Below are positions 36,717 to 51,700 of a stretch of DNA of 64,000 nt, piece after piece. Every line of letters begins with the position of its first letter. The stretch's first letter is position 1. The notes below the pieces were generated by a model that had not been told where the DNA came from, ran no database searches, and saw only the letters and a program-made list of their open reading frames with translations. The translations under genes and the position numbers were made by a program. This DNA comes from Buxus sempervirens (Eukaryota; Streptophyta; Magnoliopsida; Buxales; Buxaceae): contig OX387195.1 in the NCBI GenBank assembly GCA_947561395.2, forward strand, positions 26,799,126-26,863,125. The letters run 5' to 3'.

Positions 36717-39700
36717 ATGAGAGGTCATGATCTGATAAACACGTTTTTTCCCGACGAGCTGATCCTTGAGATCTTCCGGTACCTCGACGATTTGAAATCC
36801 AGTCGCGATGCATGTTCTCTTGTCTGCAAAAGATGGATGAAACTCGAGAGAATGAGTCGTTCTACGGTCCGGATCGGGGCTTCTGGCAACCCTGATGCTT
36901 TTGTGAAGCTGTTGGCGGATCGATTCGGCAATGTCAGAAACGTTTTTGTCGACGAGAGGTTATCAAGTCCATCTTCTCATTCGTTTGTGTATCCAGTTAG
37001 TTCGGGGTTGCATCATAAGGTTACCGTTATATCTACTTGAGCCAATTTTGATTTTGATTTGATAGGGTTAGCGAGAACACTGTTTCTTTCTGTAAGACAT
37101 CTATTGTTGGATGGTTGTTGTGTGCGAAGGACATTATGCTTTTCACGAATCCGCAATTCAAAAATTTTTTTTAATACTGGTCTTGTTTTTATTTTTAAAA
37201 TCAAAAATTCTTTTGCAGCCCGAAGGAAGAGTCGTAGAATTGGTAGGAACTTTGCTCTAAATAAAAACATCAGTAAAAAATGAGAAATAAGTAAGGCATA
37301 GTAGATTATTTAGCTAAGTTTCTTGGGCTTACGACACTGGTAGTTTTAGTAATTTTTTTTTTGGTAAAAAAGGCACTAAGAAGGTTTTTTCGAGGATGGC
37401 TTAGAAATTTAGAATTCTTTTTTGCTTACAAGACACATGACGAGGAATCTTAACTCAGCTTCTCAAATCTTATAAAGCAAAAAAGGATTCCTGATCATGC
37501 GTAGGACTGGTCAAAGAACAAAATCAATTATCTTCTGCGTGTGTTGGTTTTGTTGTCACTCTTACCTGTGTAAATGTAGAATTTTAGTGGTTAGATAAAT
37601 TTGTAATTCTATATAGAAGATTTTCCACTGATTCGTCATTTGGTACTATCATGTATTCAATTCCGATATGTAGTACCATAACTAACATTATTATTGTATG
37701 AAATTCTCACCATAACCAACACATAATCGAAAGTGATTGGAAGTTTTTGAAACAGATATCTTGGGTTAGGAGTTAGGACCTTGCCTTGGCTTCATTGAAG
37801 TCTTCGATATCATTATGAGATCATATAATTGCAGTTTTATGATCAATTGTGATGCCACTAATTATATGCAGCTCCTTTTTACCTAAATCTAAGTTGCTTA
37901 GATTTAGTTTCAATTGAATGAATGCAAAGTTTGTCATAAAATAGTATAACAATAAAATGCCTTATTCTAGTTATTTGGTGCTCAGTTAGTTGTGCTTGTC
38001 AACACGAATCCTGTTTCACCAATCCAACCTATAAAAAATCATATGTTCAATCAGATTACAAGCATATAAGTCCTTCATGTCTGATTCTAATGTTCCTTTT
38101 GGCCCTCTTCTCACCCTCGTAAATTCCTTAACGATCTTCTCGTAGCTGGTTCCTTAGATTTTTTGCTTTGCATTTCTAGACAGTCTTAACCTATTTTCTT
38201 TTATGTTATCTCTAATTTGAGCTACACGTAAACATGGTAAAATATATTAATTTTTTACGTCATATTTCCTAGTCTCACCGCATATCCATCTCAACATTCA
38301 TATCTTAATAACATTCATTGTATGTCTATGTTGCTTCTTTGTTGCTTAATTTTCTGATCCATACATCATAGTTGACCTAATATCTTCCATTTACAATTTA
38401 CCTTATAGAATTGAAATATTTCAGTCACATGACACTCTACTAGTGCTTCTCGCTCAAGCCATCAGTATAATTCTATGTGCAATATCCTCGTAAATATCTC
38501 CCTCTGTACAAATAAGATCCAAGGTAATGAAATTGATTGCTTCTTGGATTCTCTTGATTCTCGAATCTTACTGTTGCTTCACATCTACTGTTGTTTGTGC
38601 TTAACTTCTATCTATATAGCAAGTCTTAGTTTGAATTATTTTTAAAACCTTTTGATTGTAAGCTATCCCTTTATTAACTCCAATTTTGCATTTAATCCTC
38701 TAGGCTTGTCTATCAAAATTATGTTATTTGCAAATAACATGCAAATAGGAACCCCATCTTGAGCATGAGTAGTAAATTCATTTGTGATTAAAGCAAAAAA
38801 GACAAGGACTTATAGTTGACCTATGATGTAAAACTCTTGCTAGTGGAAACTTATTTTTTTTCACTGCTAACCACTTATGTATCTTTGATAACCTCATTAT
38901 ATCTGACTGATATTATTTTTGTGTCCAAAACCTATCAGATTAATTCTTTAGGGGCTCTACTATATGCTTTCTCTGTATCAATAAAAGCAATATGAACGTC
39001 TTTTTCTTTAGTTTCTAAAATTTTCTATTAGCTGTAGAATTAATATGGTAGACTTGATGTTAGTCTTCCACAGTATAAAGCCAATTTTTTATTTCTGACA
39101 ATTTAACGACTTATTACTTTAATTTCATGATTATATGTACATTCTAAACATCTCATTTATTTATTCTTATATATTTGTACTATCATATTCTTCTTCTAAG
39201 CATTGAACTTTTTTTAATCCTTAAAAGTCTACCAAATAACTTGGTCAACCAGAATACATTGATCTCTCCTGTGCACTTCCATACTTCCATTGGGATAACA
39301 TCTAGTCCTATAGCATTTCCTATTTTTATCTTAGTCAAAGCTCCCTTTATTTTAGGATTTCTAATTTTACAAATATTTTAGTGTTCTATTGATTATGATA
39401 AACACATATGTACCTGAAACAAAACTCTCTATATTTTCATGATTTATTAATTATCGAAGTATTATTTCCATCTATCGTTGGTAGCTGCATAGAATACTTG
39501 AAGCTCAAAACCCATACGCTAACTGAAGATGAAGTATTTTACATTGTGAAGATTTTAATGAGTATTTTTATTTTTTATTATTTTAATTTCTTATTGTTCA
39601 CTTTTTTTTAATATGTTGTTCCCACCTCCTTTATCAATTTTGATTTTTCATATAAGTGTGATACCTTCAGGGAACGTATCCCTACCTTAAGTCCTTGAAC

Positions 39701-42700
39701 CATCTATGAACCAATTGAGCTCCTCAATGATTATAGCAAACAGAAAGGGGGAAAGCAGGTATTGACGCAAACCCATAGACAAAGGTGAAAAGGACCATTG
39801 ACTCATTAAAGTGAAAGGAAAAGTGGGCCTTCCAAACATCTGAGGATTCACTACCTCAATTTCTTACCAAAGCCTTTCCAAGCAAGCACTAAATTGAGGA
39901 ACTGCTACTCAACCATATCATGGTGTTTTCAATGTCCAACTTACATAATACATACAAGTCTAGATTTGCCAAGTCGGACTCACTTTCCACACACTCATTG
40001 GTTATCAATGCACAATTAAGATTTGCAGACCCTCTATAAAAGCATACTAGGAAGTGGAAATGATTTTAGGAGGGATCGTCTTCAACCTAAGGGACAACAT
40101 TTTGGCAATGATCTTGTAAAAACCTGTGGTTAGGCTAATTGGCCTAAAGTCCCTAATGCCTATTGCCCTTACTTTTTTAGGAATAAGCACAAAAGAAAGT
40201 CCCATTGGTGACCTTGTGCACAATCCAACTAGACTGAAAGCTAACTTCTTCATGTGTATCCAAATAGTATTTCTTCTTGTAATGTTTGATGGAGGCTAAA
40301 AAATTGCTCCTATGTTTTCTTGCATGCTCAAAGCTTAACATGGGAGAAGCTAGTAGCTTGGACTTTAGTGCCTTATTCGGCAAGATCTTGGTGTCACATC
40401 ATTGCCTTGTGGCACCTAGTTGTTGAATCTATAGCGATTTAGGCAAATATCTAAAGACTCAGGAGACTAATGATCCATGTAAATGTTCTTATTGACCTTG
40501 ACTGACATCTGTGCATATGGCCCATTTCGTTGGAAATAATGACTAGATTTGAGTCACATCCTCTCTCTATTTTTTGTTTCATGTCTTTTGACACTTCCCA
40601 ATTTTATTTTTCATGTTTTGTTACCAATTTTCTTTTTCATAATCATTGCCATGTATTGCTTAATTAGCCGTAACCTATGAATTTTATTTAAAATTTTTTG
40701 TGACCCTTTGATTGTGCGTATGTTTTATACTGGAACTTTTTAAATAGTATATAAAAATTGAATACTATTCACTTTTTTTTTCTATAGATTTAATAAGCAG
40801 AATGAACTCTGGCTACTTTTCATTTACTAGGGATTTCGCATCACCCAGTTGTCATCTGGATGCCTTGATTACACATTCTTCATCCATTGTTGCAAAGGGA
40901 GATTTTTTCGCGGGTATCAGAAATAGACCAGATTGGCAGCCAAAATGGATGACGCAGAGACTTTTATACTCATAGGTTGGGCGGAAAAATGTGCCTGTCA
41001 TTATAGATCTTGTCCAGGCTGTGCAATTTATTGACTGAATTTTGATGTTTAGGATCTTAGAGTGGCAAATTCCAGCAGGATACGCTAGTAGAGTTACCTG
41101 CTTGGTGTTTGTTTATATTTATCTCATAAATATAAGTGTATGATATATATAGGCAATCCCATATATTCATTTGTTGTTTGTGGGAACCATTTTGAATGGG
41201 TCAGAGGCTGTTTGATAACATTTTTTAGAAAAAAAATTAAAAAACAAAAAATTCTTCATGTGTTTTTGTGATTTTGGAAACAAGTTAAGAGAAAACCTGT
41301 TTGGTAACAATCAGTTCAAATCAGTTATGATTTTAAAGTTACTAAGAATTTGTTTGGTAAGTATAATGATAATGATTTAGAAACGGTTTGTGATGAAAAT
41401 AGTGGTGTTAGTGGTGGTGGTAGGGGATGGTTCCAGTGGTGGTTGTGGTGATGGTGGTGGTGGTAAAAAGTAAGTGAAGTCTCAAGCAATTTGATTAATC
41501 AAACAAGAAATTACAAAAAATACCATAAAAAAATAGGAAATGATTTTCTTTTTTAAAAGCTGAAATTTTCAGCTTCTAAAGATGGTTTTTTTCTTTTAAA
41601 TATATAATTTTTGAAATCAATTTGGAAAATTTTCCTTACCAAACACAAATTTTGCGTTTCTGTTGTTAAAAACAGAAAAAATGTTTTCAAAAATGCAACC
41701 AAAACGCCTGAGCCAAATGATGGCCATCCAGAAATCAAATTGCATGAAAATTAGGTTTAATCACTTTTTTAATGCAGAATATTGATTCGTGCTTCAAAAC
41801 TATATTAGAGTTACAAATGTAATATACCACCTGCTGATATTTCATCTCAAAATCAGATTTAGAGTTAAAAATTAATGTGTCTTCTATGACATGCTATGTT
41901 ATTGTGATTTGAATGTGCTTAAAGCATGACCTGCAAAATTCTGAATAGAGCTATTCTATAACAGGCCCTGATGTTTCTATACATTGAACATCTGTCAGAT
42001 TTTAATACTTGAAGACTCTTAATTTGCATTCTTAAGCTCCAGACCCTAATTGCTCCCTTTTATATTTATATAATAAGTTTGAAAATTGTACATGCTTACA
42101 ACATAGACCCAAAAGGTCTGGTGAGTTTCATTAAATATCTTTCTAAATCTAGCTTTATGCAGAGTGGAGCTGATTCTTCCTCTTCAGAAAGTCAAAAAAT
42201 TAGCAAGATTATTCATATTTGCTTCAGTTATCAATCTATTCAAAGCGTGTTAAGAAATACCTTAAGTTCACTTCTAGGGTGCAACATATAACCCTGTGTC
42301 TTGCATTCTAATTTTTTGTCTAGCAGTTACATAGTTGCCAGTAAATTGATGTTTTTTATTCTTCTTCATGAATCATTATTTATTATTATTAACTGCTTGT
42401 TCCTGCCATTGCTGATTAGTAGAAATTTTGGCACCAACTAATAGGTACCATTCAAAAACCTTTATTTTTTATGTACTGTTTTTATTTGTTTATCTATTAT
42501 TTTTAAGTCAACATTACTGATGCACTTCAACCCAGTGTTTGTTAAGCTTCTTGCAGTTTGAGGTTTGTACTTATATAAGTCTTTGCTAAGAATGACTGTT
42601 TCATTATGTAGAGAAGGCGACATGTTGGTAAAAAATATGCATCACCTAAAAACAGCATGTCTGATGAAAGTGATTTACAACCATACAGCTTATCAGATGC

Positions 42701-45700
42701 TGGTTTGACTCTTCTTGGCGAAGGCTTTACAAAACTTGAAAAATTGAGCTTAATTTGGTGCTCTAATGTGACAAGTGTGGGGTTAAAATCATGGGCTGAG
42801 AAATGTGGTTCCTTGAGATCTTTGGATTTACAGGTGAATCTCAAATCATGAAACCAATAAATTTCTCAAGTATTTTTTTTTTTGATGAAATTGTCATATG
42901 GTGGCGGAACAGGTTTATTGCTTAAGTTTATAATTAAATTCAGTTTTATTTAATGACCTAAGTTTCTCTTTCTTTTAAACCAGCTTGATTATTTTAAGAA
43001 GTATCTCCTGTGCTGGAGGTTAAGTAGGTGGTCCAAGGACCAAGTGCTCAGCATTCCCCTCCCCCTCGTCCCCCCCAAAAAGAAAAAGAAGAGAAACTTA
43101 TTGTATGTTGGAATGTGCTGCTTTGTATGGTAGTAATGGACTTTGTATAAAGTTGATGTTGCATTTAAAATACTCTGTGACCTAGACCCTCCCTCTATTT
43201 TCATTTTCTCCCCGACCTTTATGTATGCATTACTACAGTTACACATTTGTCTGTACAGACACTAGTAAAACAAATACACAAACAAAAACATTTGTAACAT
43301 AAATATAAAACATTCTTCAAGCAGATGCATTGTGTTTCTAGCTTTAATATGTTTCCATCTTCTTACAAACATGTATGCAAGTTTATAAGATGCTTCAACT
43401 GGTCACATTGTGTTTCTAGCTTTCTAAATTTTAATTCCCTCTGTAGCAGTTGCTAGTAACAACATCCATTAAAAAAAAAGTTGCTAGTAACAACTTGTTG
43501 AAGTTATGAACTTTTCATTTTAAACTCTACTATCAAAGATGTGTTTATTATATGGTCCATTTGTTAACTGATAATTATAGTTTTAGTAATCAACGTTTTG
43601 TATATATCTAGCTGTTTAATATAGATTTGTTCATAAAAACGGAAATTTTGTGAAATACTGTATTGCCTATGATTTTCTCAAACTACTGTGCTTGCCCAAT
43701 ACTAGATTTTAACTGAGTAGTCCTTTGCTGCTCTCTTTCTTCTTCTTCTTCTTCTCTCTCTCTCCCTCTCTTTCTCTCTATTTGTCTCTCTTTCCCGAAA
43801 TTGATAAAGGTAGCTTCAGCATTCATTCACAAGCAAATGGGACAAATCTTGGCAATATTTTTAAGATAATTGTTTGTTTATTTAATTTTGTAGATTGGTT
43901 AGAAGTTCAATTTATGTTGCATGATTTCTCATTTTGATTTACATGATAGATTGTTGCACTTTGAGTTCTCTGTTTTATGTATTGATGTATCTGTTTTCAC
44001 TTCCAACAAACCTTTTTTTTTTCTCTATTTTGTTTTTAGGATTTAAGTATTTACCTGCATGTCATTCCTGAAGTACTTCATCTGTACTCAGTTGATGTGG
44101 GTGAACACACATATAATATAGGGATTATTTTGCCTTGAACTTCTTAATGACTACTGACACCAAAGTGGGCCACCAGACTTTCCTTTTTATATACCATGCT
44201 GGTGTGGTTCCATATTTAGGGGGAAAAAAAGGACTAGCCCAATTCGCAAGGGAATCTAGCTTCAAGATAAGGGAGCATCATTGATGGCTAGGATCAAGAC
44301 ACAATGCCCTTGCTTGGCTTGGCGACTTGATTGCATATTGGGGATTGAATTTGCATGTGGGCTTGCCAAAGGTGACACACGAATGAGGAAAGCATAATGG
44401 ATCCATGTTGGTACTGGTGATTTCAAGTAGATCAGATGCTTACAGGCATGCCGAATTCCTGACAGACAGATAGACAAGCAGACAGACAGATAGACAGTCA
44501 CAGAGAAATAAGCGAGAGAAAGAGATGTATAACGATTCTACCTTGCCCATCTACGTTATCTGAAAAACATTGAACATCTCATATATTCTATTATTGTTGA
44601 GACTGAGAACTTGTATGCTGGCTATTTCCCTTGATTGATAGTGTTAAGTGTTAACTGATCTAGGAAAATCTAGTTACTGTGTAAGTTCTTCACTGTTCTA
44701 AATTCTCCCGTACATTCTCAAATTTAAAGTTTCTTATGAATTGAAAATGTTGTATAAATGTTTCCTTTATACTACTGTTCTTGTAATGCCACAAAAATAT
44801 CCTTGTTGGTGAGAAGTCTCAACATATTTTTTTGTTTTCATATGTTTCTTTTTAGGGTTGCTATGTTGGAGATCAAGGTCTGGCAGCTGTGGGGGAGTGT
44901 TGTAAGCAACTTGAAGATTTGAATCTGCGTTTCTGTGAAGGATTGACGGACAGTGGTTTGGTTGACTTAGCTATTGGCTGTGGAAATTCATTAAAAGCTC
45001 TGGGTATAGCAGCTTGTGCAAAAATAACTGACATTTCTTTAGAAGCAGTGGGGTCTAATTGTACCTCTCTCCAGACTTTGTCTTTGGATTCAGAGTTCAT
45101 CAATAATAAAGGGATGCTTGCTGTGGCTCGAGGGTGTCCCCTCTTGAAAGTTCTGAAGCTACAGTGTATCAATGTTACAGATGAGTCTTTGCAAGCTGTA
45201 GGCACCTATTGTATGTCACTGGAGTTATTGGCATTATACAGCTTTCAGAGATTTACTGATAGGTCGGTTCTGCTTTTGCTTTGATCAAGTTAATTTAGTT
45301 TAATTATCTGAAAATTCAAAATAATCCTGCTTAGTCATCCATTCTGCTTGATTTGTGTATAGAATGCTGTTTGGAGTTCTAACTATGCTGTGAACCATCT
45401 ACATGCTTGATTTTGTACTTTATACAGGCCTTTGATGTGGTCATTCATTCAGTTTAACTAATTGTGGAAGCACTAAAAAGTGATGTAAGCTCTATGTATC
45501 AGGGCGTAGGTGCTTAGCATTGTTTTGACATGCCAGATTATGTTGGTCTTTTAAACATTATTACATCTTGCAATTTTATTTTACTTTGATATTTCATGTA
45601 GCACGCTTTGTAGAGTCCTTTTCATGTGGTATGAAAGCCTTAGTAAACCTTCATTTTTATTCATGTCGTTTTCAGGAGTCTATGTGCTATTGGAAAAGGG

Positions 45701-48700
45701 TGTAAAATGCTAAAAAAGCTGACTTTAAGTGATTGCTATTTCTTGAGTGACAAGAGTTTGGAAGCAATTGCCAGTGGCTGCACTGAACTTACACATCTTG
45801 AAGTGAATGGCTGTCACAATATTGGAACATTTGGACTGGAGTCCATTGGAAGATCTTGCCCGTACGTTTTTCTATGTCTTAATCTTATCTTTTTGGGATA
45901 ATTTTGTGGATGCTGCAAGTAGAATTTTTGAACCTCTAACTGGAAAAGTGGCTTTTGCTTATTTCATGTTAGTTCCACATATTTGGTCAATATTTACCTT
46001 GTATCAATAATTATTAGAAGAATCTGGTTCTGAAATGCATGACTTTTCTTTCTTTATTTTTTATTTTTATGAATAACCCCACAGAATATATTATAAAGAA
46101 ATTAAATGTAAGTTTTTTCATGTGATAGTGGGATGTCCCCACCTCATTTCAAGTTTTCAACTTACATAAGCCTTACATAGGGTCCTGTAGAAGAGAAATA
46201 CTAGTAGCTAACTATACTCTACCTACTCTGATTTAAGCCAATTTATCAGCAAGCACATTGGCTGATCTAGTCACATGGTGGAATGAGATGTTCCACCCAT
46301 GTATCCAATCAAATGTTCATGGTACCAAGAAGCTGCACTCCCCGTCCGGCTGGTTTTTTTTTTTTGGGGGGGGGGGGGGGGGGGGAGGGGGGGCACTGTA
46401 ACCAAAGCTCTAAAATTAAAATCTTCAAGCCATGGGAGATAATCTGCGTAAATCCAACCACAACCGCATATAGCTCTGTCCCAACTGATGTATGTATACT
46501 TCTCACACCAGAAAACATGTGTATGGCCTGCCCTTCAAAATTTTTAAGGAGTGCTCCCATGCCAACCTAGACTATCATACACATCTGCTGTAAAAATTCA
46601 GTTTTATCATACCAGATGTGGGAGAAGCCCACACTTTGAGCTGATGTAATATATGATGTCCTGTTAATGAGTCATGATGTCAATCTTTGAGAACCCACGA
46701 AACTCCTTCAAAATAGCTGCCCAGTATGTCACCAGGACTGTTATACTATCAATCAAGCCATCGGCACACATTCTTTTTTCCTCAAATATTCTTTGGTTCC
46801 TTCCTTCCAAATAGACCGCATGATGGTGAAAAATGCTGGTGGTACAACAATTTTGCCCCTCCTTCCAAGAGAAGGGAACACCCACTGCCTTAACAAATTC
46901 GGGATGCATGCTGGTAACGCTCTAAGATAATCACCCACTGAGAATCTCAAAAAGTGGATGTAGATATTGTAAACATATCCACAGTGGAAAAGAAGATGAT
47001 CAACCGACTCTCCCTGTTTCATGCACATAACACATGTATGTGGAAGCAACAGAGTCTTAGACCCTCTTTTTAAGTATGTCACAGGTATTTATTCTGTGGA
47101 GGAGTGCTGTCCGCACAAAGGCCTTAACTCTAGGAAGAAGGTGTTCTTTCCAAAGTATAGGAGGATGAGAAGGGACTACAGAGAAGGATTTTGCCTTGTG
47201 GAAGGGTGCAAAGAAAATATTTGGTGGAAAATTCTCCTGATTGAGTCTGAATCCAAATGCTAGAGTCAAGGGGTGAAGGCTCTATAATGACATCTCTCAA
47301 CAAATGTAACATGGAGGCTAGATGATCAATGTTTGAGGCTCTTGAAGTGCCAGTCAACTCTTGTAACTGAAAGGGAAAGAGTATAGGCATTAGGTGCCAA
47401 AAGAGGCAGGGGTACAATAACGAGAGAGGTTTATCAACCAACAACACCCATCCACCAAACCCCAACCCCAAAAACACACACGCACACAAAAGATAAAAAA
47501 AAACAACAACAACCAAAGATGTGAACAAAAGCAGACCTCCTTCCCACTACCAATGCTGAAACGAATTCAAGGGAAAAAAAAAGGATGGAGAAGTGAGCTA
47601 ATTGCTTTCCGGGGGCTCATACTGAAACGAAGTCAAGGGAAAAAATGATATTGCATGACTTTATTATGTTTTCCATGAGATTTTTTAAAATTGTCGATTG
47701 ATAAGACAGATATGCTGTGGTGTATTGACTGATAAAAAAGAGAGATAGGCTCTTTTTTTTTTTTACTTTTCAAAATGAGCTAATCCCTTCCCTCAATCAT
47801 AAATCTCAAAAACAACTGGACCCTATTATTTGGCCCTTATTTTTGTTCCATCTGATTATGATTTTAGTCAGAAACAACTTTCATTTGAAGCAAGGTTTTA
47901 AATATCGATATCGCTAGATATATCGCGACTCGAGGAAAGGAGAGATATCGCTTGATATATCGAGGGAAATACGGAAGATCATACTAAGGAGTGATGATTG
48001 AAGCATGTTCAAGGAGAGTCTTTTTTCTGCATCTAGGGATCTTTCGGTTTTTGTTACACGAGACTTGGCATGCTTTTCAATAAATTCTTTACTACCTACC
48101 AAAAAAACTATTTTATATTGGCATCAGCTTGTCCTGCTTTATGTTGTTTGTCTAAGCTGGTTAAATTGTCTATCCTTGTTGGTTGATGTCCTTTTTGGTT
48201 TTTAACAGTGCTAACACTTATTTAGGTATGAAATTTCTCCTTTGGTTCATCTAGTTGCCTTATATACTTTGGGTTTATTTATAAATTATAATCATTTTAA
48301 TATGCATGATATGGATTAAAAAAAAATTCAATGTCTTCAAGCTTCAATTTGAAACAGATTAGTGCTTTTATTATGTATTAAAATTGTTATTAATGGTGTC
48401 CACTTGTCATTCCATTTCTTGCCTGTGTATAGGCTGTTCGTGTGTGGAGATGCAGAGCTTGCGGATGAGTGAATCTCATGGAAGATTGAGTGGTGAGACA
48501 GATATTTAAAGGTGGTTGCTATAGGTAATGGGGGAGAAAGGTGACACCAAGCTATTAGAACTCCTTTAGTCCACCCTGTTGGGATCTAAAAAATTGAAAA
48601 AAAATGGAATTGTATATTCGGGAGCCCTTTGATAGCATGCAGTTAGAAGGAAAGGCACCCTTAAGAATAGGTAGTCCTTTTAGCTTGCATTCCATGTCTG

Positions 48701-51700
48701 CACTTAAGTCTAATTAATGCTTGCAATATTGTTGTTGTGGCATTTTTTTCCTCTCCCTAGGACACCTTTTTAAATGCTTTGCCTCAAGTTTACAATTTCC
48801 ACTGTTCCATCCCAACAGTATGTTATAGCATTCAGTGCTTCGCATAGATCCTTTTCCTGTATTTCTATGGTGGAGATGATGTTAGGTATTAGGGTGGTGT
48901 ACTATATTATTGTTATTCGGGGTTTGTGCTTGTGCTTTTGTGAAAAGAAATGAATACTATCATAAAATATTCCTCAATTTCTTTTTTGGATTTCTAAGGC
49001 ATTGATATAATTAATCTGAAATCAGCTTATATTCTTTTCTATGCTTAATTAGATAACTGGATCTGCTTATTGCTTGGGTTTATACCAGATCTTTGTGTTG
49101 TTCCTCAAGCTTACATATATTTGTGGTTGTGAGTCAATTTGCATATATGTGGTTGTGGCATTTATATTGACTTATTAGTCAAGTATTGTTAGCTAAACAA
49201 AAGCCTTTTTGCCTTCTTTTCTGGCCTAATGGGGAGCATTCATGGAAGTGTGCATGTGTGGGTATTTACCTATGGTTTTAATATAAAGTTATTAACTGGA
49301 ATACAGGGGTCTCTTGGAATTAGCTTTGTTATACTGCCAAAGGATTGGTAATAATGCTCTTTTCGAGGTTGGCAGAGGTTGCAATTTTTTGCAAGCTCTT
49401 CATCTGGTAGATTGCTCAGGTATTGGAGATGATGCAATTTGCAATATAGCTCAAGGTTGCAGGAGCTTGAAGAAACTTCATATTCGTAGATGTTATGAGG
49501 TAGTTCTTGTTGTTCTGCTTAATTGTTTTGCTAGTTTCCTGATTATCTTGCTGTTTATTATAAGACCACGAAAGCTAATTCATTGATGGTTATATTGCAC
49601 AAGAAATGTTGGATATGGTCAAATAAGGGCTGTGTGATGAAGGAGAACAATGAGACATCCGTTGTGACAAATAACTCTTCTCCAGGCTGTTGAAAGGTCC
49701 ACTTATGGATGTAAATGAGGTCCTCAGGGGTCATAGAAGGCACATGTTTTTTAATGGAATTGGTCTAGAAATTTTGAATTGAAATGTTCAGATCCTTTGT
49801 TGCTGATGAAAAAGAATAGTTTAGCAAAAGTAATACTGAGGAAAACCTAGAAATAATCATATTGCATCTTGGTAGACATTTTGAATTACCTAGTACATTA
49901 GGTGCATCATTGATGCTGTTCACGGTTCCTATAAATTTTAGGCCAGCATTTATAGGACGTAGAACTTGAATAATTAGGGTCGCACATGGGCTGGGTTATA
50001 CCAGTGAGTACCTGAGCCCAGGCATTTATATGTTGTTGTGGGGCTGTCTATGAGAGCCAGTGGGTCAGACTTGAGCCTAACTTCTTGATGTCCATTGCCG
50101 CCGCCGCGCCCCCCCATTATCCCATAATAATTGAAGGAGTTATTCAGGGAGGGAAAAGGAACGAAGTTATTGGGCCAGGCTTTAGTTTTTACCTTTTGTG
50201 ACTCATTATGTGCCATGCTATGCCTAGGTATAGCTTCTCTGGTCAGGTTGGGCTTACATTGGCTGGAATGGTCCTTGTACATTACTAAGAATTACTGAGT
50301 TACAAACTAAGATTGCGCTGTCTGGTTCAAATGTGGGGACCACCATATATATGTTTGTATTTGTATGCGTGTCTATATACATAATGAAGACTAAGGTTGC
50401 TTATGCTAGCATGGTAGATCTGGGTTTTGGAAGCTATTTACACTTCAGTAATTCAAAAAACGTTTTCGGCTTAAATTATTCACCAAATTTTAATTTCATC
50501 TTTCTTAGGTTGGTAACAAGGGAATCATTGCTGTGGGTGAGAACTGCAAGCTTCTCAAGGACCTTAGCCTTCGATTTTGTGATAGGTGTGAAATATTCTT
50601 TCTCAGCTTTACTCTTTACTAAATAAATACCATATGTTTCCTTTTTTTACCATTTTCCAAGCAAGGAACGGTCTGCTTGCAGCGGTATCTTTAGTCTTTT
50701 TTTTATTGTCTTCTTGAAGAGTTATTGTTTATGGAAATCTGTCTTGCTTGTAATAGATTTTATATGCTCACTAATTTGAGTAAGCTGAATCTATGCTAAG
50801 TAATTTGAGGGATGGTTATACCTAGTACTTCTGTTTTGGTGTTTTTTTTTCAGTTCTTCTAATGGCTGTAGGTTAGCTTGGTGGCTGTGTATCTAGTTGT
50901 TTATTTGCTTTCTTTTTGGCATCCTTGTGTCCATCATCTCATGGACTATGTATTTCCTTTGCCCTCTTCTTTTTCTGATCTAATGATATTTTATATTATT
51001 CATCAAAAAATATTTGGGTAAGCTGAATCAAATTTCTGATCTGTTGACATTGCTAAAGGAGCCACTTATTTTCTGTCTCCATGAATGCAGTGGATAATGG
51101 AATATATTGCAGTTAAAGGCATTGAGTAGGTCTTTCAACAGGCAAGGATCTGGAAAAACCAGTACCCTGCTTGGGTAATCTGCCTTTTCAGACATGAGTT
51201 TTTTCTTTTTTGTGAAGAGTAATGAAGAAAATATATATAAAAGGCGAGAAGAATGTACAAATACAGCTCAACCGAGCTGAACAGAAGAAAGATAAAACAA
51301 GAAGAAGATCATAAACTTCCCACGACCAAGAAAGCACCAACTCCACAGCCATCACAATGATCATATAACCTCTGATTACACTAGTGTTTTTTCTGTCTAG
51401 AGATTGATCTTGTGGATGTCATAGGACCAAGTTTGGTATGACACTGTCCTAAACCTATCAAATTCTTTCAAGTAATCAGGCCTGGGGCCGGACCCAGGGC
51501 AAAAGTTTTGCCACCAATTGCAATCAATAACTCGTCTAGACTCTTGGGAATATCCCTTCTGAGAACGACTTCAGCATATTGAGATCAATACACTTGATGC
51601 ATCTGATTTGTTGAAAGACTCTTAATTCATTGTGTTTTCTGGGATCAAGTTGTAACCTAACATAAAATTGAATAAGAAATATGCTTTTGAAAAATAGCTG

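Noticed and set aside
46283..46570. ORFs with Gly or Pro runs across the G20 tract
   Set aside because: Created by the homopolymer; the DNA is part of a LINE RNase H region on the minus strand.
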